From Beta vulgaris subsp. vulgaris (Eukaryota > Streptophyta > Magnoliopsida > Caryophyllales > Amaranthaceae), in contig NC_079210.1 in NCBI RefSeq assembly GCF_026745355.1, positions 12,396,523 through 12,460,522 on the forward strand: DNA of 64,000 bases. The letters run 5' to 3'. The notes beneath the pieces were generated by a model. That model had not been told where the DNA came from. It made no database searches and worked only from the letters and a program-made list of their open reading frames with translations. This document shows positions 57,453 to 64,000 of the stretch, in pieces. Within the stretch, counting starts at the first letter, position 1. Each line of letters starts with the position of its first letter. Made by a program: the position numbers and the translations under genes.

Positions 57453-57960
57453 AAGGCATGTGAAAGAAAGCTTATGTGCCACGTGGCACTCTCCTCAAAT
57501 TTCGAATGCAAATGTTTTATGTCTCTGTACTCATTTTTAAACAGAATTTGTAAGTGCAAGGTATCGAACACGTGACATTTTATATGAAAAATAAGAGCTT
57601 AACCATCAATACACTATTACTTTATTTCTAATGTTTCAAATAAAGTATGATGAAATCTTGTAATAATTATAAATAACTAAAAAGACTTAAACAAGTATAT
57701 ACATCTCTAACACTCTTATTACGTAACTTACAAGAAAATATTGATGTCATATTCTCTTACCACAATTCCTTTTAAGGTATTGTTTTCAAACTCAAAACTT
57801 TCAAATTTTTTACTTATCATGTCGTGACGTGAATGTTTCAATTTCTTAATGGACAAAAAACACGAAAAGTAGCAAAATAAATTATGAAATTTAAAAATAT
57901 TAACATATTTGTTTACTATAACTGACCCGAGACATCGCTCGGGCTAAAAAAAAACTAGTA
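57453..57960. other. body of the interrupted Helitron; no gene
   Basis: It contains CCACGTGGCA (57480-57489) and AT-rich DNA up to the 3' hairpin. No coding capacity. Confidence 0.65.
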
Positions 57961-58074
57961 AATATATTATAAGTTGTGCTTGGCATATATGCGCGATGTA
58001 GCACCCTCAATCTGCCACTAGAAATTTACAACGTGTTTATTAATTAACAATAAGTTAGGTGACCATTATTTAAA

Positions 58075-58078
<4 letters not shown>

Positions 58079-58143
<65 letters not shown>
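58079..58143. repeat. (AT)n microsatellite
   Basis: About 32 uninterrupted TA/AT dinucleotides. Copy number in the assembly is uncertain. Confidence 0.97.
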
Positions 58144-58146
<3 letters not shown>

Positions 58147-58807
58147 GTTGAACCTTGGGCTCAAACCCTTGTCGTCAAGTAAAAATTTCTAAAGATTTAC
58201 CATATGATCTAACATCTTTTAATGATTTATATTTCCACAAAATTATAGATATGTGTTGTAATTAGTAATGTGGCAGTTAATGCCTACTTCCAGCCATAAA
58301 ATTTATTTTTCTTATTTGATTTCTTTTTTGCAATCATCCCCTTGCTCCATCTCTCCTTTCGAAATTTACCATGATTGTTAGAGTCCTCTACTTCATAATC
58401 AATGGGGTAGTGTTCCAAATTATTCTTCATGCTAATCAAATCTTATTGTTGTTGTTCGAGAATACGAATCAGGAGATGGAGTTCAAAGGTCATAAGGCAA
58501 TACTAATAAAGAAGGTCAGTGAAATTGTTAACCCTAGCACAAATTCCTTAATTACAGATATAATTTAATTCAGTTGTGCTTTTATATGCCATGTAGAACC
58601 TTTTCTCTTGTACTAGAATTTTGTTGTATGTGCAATTAACCAACAATAAAGTGGTCATCATATTTTTTTGGGAAAAAAAATATAATGATAGTCTTGAATT
58701 GACCAAATGACCTATTAATAAGAATTAAGATACATTTACCATTGCATCAACTCATATATGATATAGTCATTTTAAACATAAATTATTAACAGATGAAAAA
58801 TATAAGT

Positions 58808-58838
58808 ACCCGAAAAATAGGCCGGGTCTAAAAACTAG
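58808..58838 (+). mobile_element. second Helitron-like 3' terminus
   Basis: ACCCG (58808-58812) pairs with CGGGT (58823-58827). An A-rich spacer follows, then CTAG at 58835-58838 and T. The arrangement resembles the end at 57926-57958. I found no matching 5' end, so the body is undefined. Confidence 0.45.
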
Positions 58839-59363
58839 TTTACCTGGAAAATGGGTTAATCTTTTTTCACATAATGCAAGAAAACAAATAAAATATATTG
58901 TACGTCAAATAAGAAAAAGTATCATTAAGAAAATTTCGTCTCTAAACCTAAAATGATGATAATAATAATCATTATACAAGAATAAAAAGGATTGAAGTCG
59001 TTAATGTACAACAAAATCTTCAATTGCTCGGACTGGAAGTTCGATCTTCTACCACCAGATCATACTAAACGTTGGAAGTCTATAACTAATATCTCAAAAG
59101 ATTTCCGCAGCACCTCTATTATTTGCACCTATACAGTTAGTATTCCTAAAGATGCTGATAACCTAGTAATTACGCATTTAAGCTCTTTCAGCAGCTGGCA
59201 GTATTAACATTGGTACTACACACAGATGCATAGAGTGGATTAGCTCAACAGGACTACTTAGATGGTGCATGAGCCTCATTAAGCATATGCATATAAATAT
59301 AACTTACCTGCAATTTGACACTCAACTGTCTACACAATTCGTGATTGGAAATTTCTCACTTGG
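58839..59363. other. 3' flank of the WD40 gene; no other gene seen
   Basis: It probably includes the 3' UTR of the minus-strand WD40 exon. Short open stretches on the plus strand have no motif. Confidence 0.45.
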
Positions 59364-59750
59364 TTATTTGCCATTCGATCCATTAGCAGTTGGTATTGGG
59401 GGCTTTTCTGTTGCACTAGAGAGAGTTTCTGAATCGCTTGATATGCTTTCAGAAGATCCAGGTCTCATCCAAACTTTTATGTGCCCTTCTCTGCATGCTG
59501 TGAGAATGGAGTGCTGAGTGAAGACCAAGTCCGACAAAGGCTCAGAGTAAACACGATGAGCAACAAGAGGAGAGAGCTTTGGGACATCTCGCATACTCGG
59601 AGCAGGCTGTAAAGAGCCTAAAGGAACCACATTATCCCACTGAGATGATTGACTTGCAGCACTATATGTAGGTGAGCCGCCTGGTGGACAACGGCGAAGA
59701 GGCACTACAATCTCATCCATTGAAAAATCCCATAAGAGTAATTGAGTGTC
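59364..59750 (-). CDS. last exon of a creC/DMWD-type WD40 repeat gene
   Basis: A TTCCATGTGCAG acceptor (59751-59762) leads into a 387-nt exon, 128 codons and a stop. It starts DTQLLLWDFSMDEIVVPLRR, a WD repeat with its WD dipeptide. It continues through PGGSPTYSAASQSSQWDNVV, APSMRDVPKLSPLVAHRV, and a last WD-like blade with FTQHSILTACREGHIKVWMRP. It ends in a Ser-rich tail. This is characteristic of plant proteins annotated as 'catabolite repression protein creC'-like, whose fungal and animal relatives (creC, DMWD, WDR20) are scaffolds for deubiquitinases. The fit of the family is clear; the plant function is not established here. Earlier exons should lie at higher coordinates. I found none up to 64000. 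Confidence 0.82.
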   Translation of the reverse strand, partial: DTQLLLWDFSMDEIVVPLRRCPPGGSPTYSAASQSSQWDNVVPLGSLQPAPSMRDVPKLSPLVAHRVYSEPLSDLVFTQHSILTACREGHIKVWMRPGSSESISSDSETLSSATEKPPIPTANGSNGK

Positions 59751-59762
59751 CTGCACATGGAA

Positions 59763-61834
59763 AATTTCTAATTTGATCAATTAGTGTTCACAAAAGAACA
59801 AAATTCAATTGCATCGATATTGTGTAACCCTTAAGAGATCTAGAAACATGTAAATGAAAAATTGGCAGTCTAACAAGGCATGGTCATGCTCGGGGTCCTT
59901 TTTGCATTACATAAACAATGACAATACCTCTCTCTTCTTTTATTCTAGGGAATGGAAGAGAAGCAATTCAAGCCCTCATTGAGGCAGAGCCATTATATAG
60001 AAATTTACGATTTTTGCTGCAGGAAATTTGTCTACCAGTCAATCTATTTGCAGTGGTAAAATTTTGAAGCTAAAACAAAACTTAATAGAAATATCCATGT
60101 ACACAGGAGATTGACATTATTTCCCATGATAATATTATGAGCAAAGAAGCCCTGCCAAATCTGTAGTAGTTTTATTCATCTGAAACAGACAAATTCACCC
60201 TCCAATTTGGGAAAACAATTTGATCCAAGGAATTGGCAGGAGACATTACTATTTAGGAATTTCTTAGAATTTTATGATCACAGTCGGACAGGTGCCTTTC
60301 AGAAACAAAGAAAAAAGGAAACTCCAAGGAACTTATCAGAAAGACTCTTAATAGCAACACGGATAGTGATAAGAGTTTATACCCCACCCTGCTGTAGAAG
60401 TCCGAGTTCGAAGTCTTTAGGCAATGGATCATGGGCAAAGACATATTTCCTCACCTTATTATTTCCATAATAGGCGTGATAAAAGAATGCTAAATGTTAA
60501 AAACAAAATTTAGATTCCTAAAATCCTAATACACTTGTAAAATGTTTACATTATCTTAAAGTTAGGTCTCTTTAGCTTACAAAAGAACATCTAAATGTTC
60601 CGTTCCTCTCAGTTGTGTGTATAAATTTTGTTGAGATCAGTCGAGTTTATGAGGAATTCCCTAATCTTTACCAGCTTAGTAACATAGCAGCTATTTGCTG
60701 CTGTGATATATGTCTGTTACGCTGACACCCTAGCAACCTTTTCTAACTTATACCAGTTATTCTTGCCAGCAAACCTAATCTAATCTGTAGCCACCCTTCC
60801 ATTACTCTATACAGATATTTGCAGATTTAACCCCCCTAAATTTCCTTTTTAATAGTACAATTTTATCCTATCTATTCGATATGAGTCCCAATCTAGGTGT
60901 CTAGATTGCATATATGATAATTGTTGTATAATTAACGCTCAGCAGGCCTTCTGTTGGTCACACAAATAGCGAACCCTCATCCAAGGTGTTGTCACCATTG
61001 AGTCCTCCAGAAAGCTATAGTTATTTGATAGATGAAAAAAAAATGGAAAAATAGAAAGCAGTTATTTCTTTTCTATATCTTGTATCTATAGTATTCTTAA
61101 CCTTGGGCCTGGTGGATAAAGCATTTGAGAAATTTCTGCCTTTTCTAATACTTCTACGGTCAAGTTTGAAGATGCAAAGAAGCATATTGATGATCATCTT
61201 GCAAGACATATACCACAAGTTTGAGCAGCTTAATTGCGAAAAAGGAGAAGCAGAAAGTTAGTCACCAAAACATCAACCATTCCAGCCTCCTAAACAGCGC
61301 ACTTGAGGTGATTCTTCAAGAAAAGTTCATCCATCTTCTGGCAATTCAACAACATCCAGGTTTCCCACACAGCATAATGCCTCCTCATACATTACACTTA
61401 CACCAGCCTCTTCCACATCATTATGAACCTTAATAATATTCAACTCAAGGATTTTACACTTCCTGAATTAAATGTGACGGTGAACCTGATGCATGGTCAA
61501 TAATTTTTCATCACCCAGGAGTTCTTGTACAGCTCGATGAAAAGCAAGTTGCCTTTGCATTATGTGTTTAGATGGATATGCTTGTCAAAGTTTGAACAAT
61601 CATAATAACATTAGTGACATGATGTTAAGTCTCGGTTGTATCGCGCCCGCATAGAGGGTTTGCAGTTTACCATGATTTTGATATATGCTGCAGCAGCAGC
61701 TAACCATCCTTGTTACCCGCGATAGTGGTTCTGCAACCGCTATCGCAATGGCAACCATATCCAAGACTTAGAACCATGTGAAGGACAATCTCATGGTGTA
61801 ATTACTAGCTGGGAGGTTATGTAGCAACTTATAA
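59763..61834. other. no gene seen; probably intron of the WD40 gene
   Basis: Mixed AT-rich sequence. Open stretches (60207-60470, 61221-61433) have no motif or codon pattern that I would support. I searched by eye for the conserved WD40 block that precedes the last exon and did not see it. Confidence 0.45.
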
Positions 61835-61972
61835 ATGGATTATATGTTCCCCTTAACTATAACTGCAAATGCAGTGCAAGTTTACTAGTTTAGCAGAAGG
61901 AGAATGGATTATATGTTCCCCTTAACTATAACTGCAAATGCAACGCAAGTTTACTAGTTTAGCAGAAGGAGA
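61835..61972. repeat. 69-bp tandem duplication
   Basis: Two adjacent, nearly identical copies run from ATGGATTATATGTTCCCC to GTTTAGCAGAAGGAGA. They differ at GCAGTGCAAG / GCAACGCAAG. The event is recent. Confidence 0.9.
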
Positions 61973-62521
61973 TGAAACTGTTTTGCGTATATTCTAGAAT
62001 ATTGTACGGCGTATGCTAGATGCCGATTAGTTGAATCAAGGCAGCAACAAATATACCATTATCTGAGTGGACTTTGATATGAGCTGAGACTTGAACTCCG
62101 AGAACAATTTATTTGGTATTAATCATACTGAATGTATTGCTAGAACTAAGGAGGAACAAGGAAACATTTGGAGTTCACAGGCATAGATGCATAAACTATT
62201 GCACCTCACTCCGCTAGTCATTCCAAGGTTAGATATCTAGGTAATAGTATCCCGATCAAACAGCTGACGAAGGAATTAAGAAAACAGGGAATCTGTCGGA
62301 TTTCGAAAATCTACTACTCAATCTGAAAATTCTGGATTTTCTCATTATAGTGTTAACTTGTATTTCATTTCAAATGACGGATTTCAAATTTGGAATTTGC
62401 AATACTAACATTAAATTCCAAAACTAGTGTATGTTTCTTAAAAAATGAGATCTTAGATAAAAGATATCAATCCCATGTATTGTCTGGATTCTGGAAAGTT
62501 ACTAAAATTTCAAGTCTAATA
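61973..62521. other. no gene seen
   Basis: Spacer sequence without a recognised feature. Confidence 0.45.
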
Positions 62522-62730
62522 CTTCCTCCGTTTCATATTACTCGCTACACTTCTCAATTCACGGACTCCTAGGCAATTTTTGGAGAAGAAAGAGGTAGAG
62601 AGTAAAAAGAAAATAAACCCATGTGAGAGGAGAGAGATAGAGAGAGCTTATTGTCCAAAAAGGAAGTGTAGCAAGTAATGTGAAACTTCCCACAATGGAA
62701 AGTGTAGCGAGTATTATGAAACGGAGGAAG
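62522..62730. mobile_element. Stowaway MITE
   Basis: 209 bp. The left end is CTTCCTCCGTTTCATA and the right end the inverse TATGAAACGGAGGAAG, flanked by TA at 62520-62521 and 62731-62732. Internal words CTCGCTACACTTC and GAAGTGTAGCAAG pair further inside. Near-perfect ends suggest a young copy. Confidence 0.9.
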
Positions 62731-62732
62731 TA

Positions 62733-63699
62733 TAAAAATTTCATCTTCATCCATCAATAATCAACATCTCAAAAGGATAAACATGGATGTGTCTCATCCA
62801 AGTAGCACGGAAACGGATAAGGGTACAGAAACATAAATTGGCAAAATCAAATTTTTCAAAAAACGGGTATGGCACGAATTTGGTAAAAAATAAAATAAAA
62901 AATATATCTGGAAAAATATTATTGTATTTTTAATGAGTCAAAGTAAATCTGGAAAATATTATTGCATTTCTGTAACATTTTATGTTTTTCTTCTGTCCCC
63001 TAGGGAATAAGAAAAGCTGGAGAAGAAAAATGGGTTTAGAGAACACGTGCCACAGGAAAGGAAAATGGGTATTCCAAAAGAAAAGAAGAAAAGGAAAGCT
63101 CGCAACCACTATTTTGATTAGTGTGCAACAAGTACCCTTTTTTAATGACATCACGTGAAACTCATACTATTTACCTTTCTTTCCTCTTTCCCCTCTCCTA
63201 AACTCAATCAATGACTACTTGCTACTACTATTCCTTTTTGTTTTCTTCATCCTCCAATGGCGCGTCAATTTTTCTTTTCTTCTCCTCTCATCAGTCAATC
63301 TAGCGGCAAGACTACTTGGTGGTCGTTTGTTTGGCTGAAATATCATTGAAGAGCAAGGAGATGCCTCTAAACTTGCTTGAACTATACCCGAGACATCCCC
63401 GTCAAGAAACCCTAGCCGTCTCCGGATGACTCGTTGTCCCCACTATTTAAAGACGCGCATGGAACGTATTTCTAGCGTACTCGTACCGTCCCCCTCCCTC
63501 GTACAGGAAATGATACCCTAGAGAAGTACGCTTCATAGTGTTTCATGATGAGGCCCCAAAATTGCTTTGAACGAGGATAAATGGCAAAGAAGATTGGAAG
63601 CATGAAATTGAAAGTCGTGTATTAAGATAAAAAGCAAGTGAGGAGAGAGACAATTGAAGAACTAATGTGTAATGGAACTTTGAAAGATTGAGCTGAAGC
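62733..63699. other. no gene seen
   Basis: It includes CACGGAAACGGATAAGG-type words (about 62800), often part of dispersed plant repeats, and a short ATG-started stretch at 63256 of 28 codons that I do not support as a gene. Confidence 0.4.
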
Positions 63700-63840
63700 T
63701 TTAATGGTGGTGGGAAGAAAGAGGGAGAGGAGAGGGAGAAAGGGGCACAGAGAGGGAGAGAGGGAGAGAGGGAGAGAGGGAGAGAGGGGGAGGGGGGAAG
63801 GATAGAGGGAGAGAAAGGGAGAGAGAGAGAAAGAGAGCAT
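63700..63840. repeat. GA-rich tract with (GAGAGG)n
   Basis: AGGGAGAGAGGGAGAGAGGG-type sequence. The long Pro/Ser/Leu open stretches on the minus strand here are a result of the repeat and are not genes. Confidence 0.9.
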
Positions 63841-64000
63841 ATTTGGCCCAATTTTGGATTTGAAATTCAAATTCCAATTCCCAAATAGACCATTATTCTT
63901 CCCTAAGATTTTAGATTATAACATATAGGATGACTTAAATTTACCAATCTCCTATAGTCAGATAGGGTAAAAAGGGATATAGAGCTCGTAAATGCCCTCA

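Larger units (their letters stand above)
41812..57958 (+). mobile_element. small non-autonomous Helitron, interrupted by the MULE
   Basis: The 5' end TCTATATAAATATATTAA (41812-41829) is preceded by A at 41811. Sequence resumes at 57453 after one copy of the MULE target duplication (AAGGCATGTGAAAG, then GCCACGTGGC). It ends with a hairpin (CCCGAG 57926-57931, CTCGGG 57938-57943), an A-rich spacer and CTAG at 57955-57958, followed by T. TC at the start, hairpin plus CTRR at the end and an A/T target are the Helitron signature. Without the MULE it is about 524 bp and encodes nothing recognisable. The MULE entered 18 bp from its 5' end. Confidence 0.75.

Noticed and set aside
63543..63870. Two overlapping Pro/Ser/Leu frames on the minus strand
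   Set aside because: Both come from the (GAGAGG)n tract and exist in more than one frame, as expected for a simple repeat.

Overview
The window is plant nuclear DNA, very probably from a eudicot. The evidence is spliceosomal introns, plant-type LTR retrotransposons, Stowaway and Tourist-like MITEs, Helitron ends, a FAR1/MULE transposase and a plant NF-YC10/DPB3-1 type host gene. The style of the LTRs would fit Caryophyllales, but I cannot name a species. Only two host genes are clear. One is a complete four-exon histone-fold gene (10849-15776, +), resembling NF-YC10/DPB3-1 (POLE4-like). The other is the last exon of a creC/DMWD-type WD40 gene (59364-59750, -). Nearly everything else is transposable elements, many nested inside one another.

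Layout. 1-930: start of an unrecognised gene on the minus strand. 1211-1705: Ty3/gypsy RNase H fragment. 1766 to about 9130: a decayed Tat-lineage Ty3/gypsy element. It has a G-patch, RT, RNase H, a second RNase H and the integrase C-terminus, then an antisense extra ORF with its own TATA box and a ~57-bp tandem array. A Sirevirus-type solo LTR (4181-5754, target duplication ATTTT) splits it. 9911-10256: foldback element upstream of NF-YC10. 17100-27765: a full-length Sirevirus-like Ty1/copia element (minus orientation, target duplication ACATG) with gag-pol and an extra env-like ORF. 28575-32190: long-inverted-repeat element split by a 2.5-kb solo LTR. 33688-40065: Tork/Tnt1-like Ty1/copia element whose RNase H is split by a non-autonomous CACTA element (34725-35950). 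40324-41471: Stowaway-related element.

The most remarkable object is a 15.6-kb MULE at 41830-57443, with a perfect 9-bp target duplication (ATATATTAA) and ~80-bp terminal inverted repeats that contain palindromes. It lies 18 bp inside the 5' end of a small Helitron. It carries two convergent genes: a 13-exon gene for an Ulp1-like cysteine protease (+) and a four-exon FAR1/MULE/SWIM transposase (-). Most introns of both genes, and the space between the genes, are packed with a short repeat of about 21 bp centred on CTAACTGAA. It is absent from the exons and changes strand inside introns. I estimate 250-300 copies from array length; I did not count them. I know of no description of this arrangement.

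A caution applies to all pseudogene calls. Most frame breaks in the otherwise young Sirevirus and in the MULE genes look like single-base deletions, often in short homopolymers. The two Sirevirus LTRs differ mainly by such deletions. The single-copy NF-YC10 gene has none. Uncorrected assembly errors in repeats are therefore a serious alternative to true decay. The last 4 kb holds a Stowaway MITE, a 69-bp duplication and a GA-rich tract, and no further gene that I can support.
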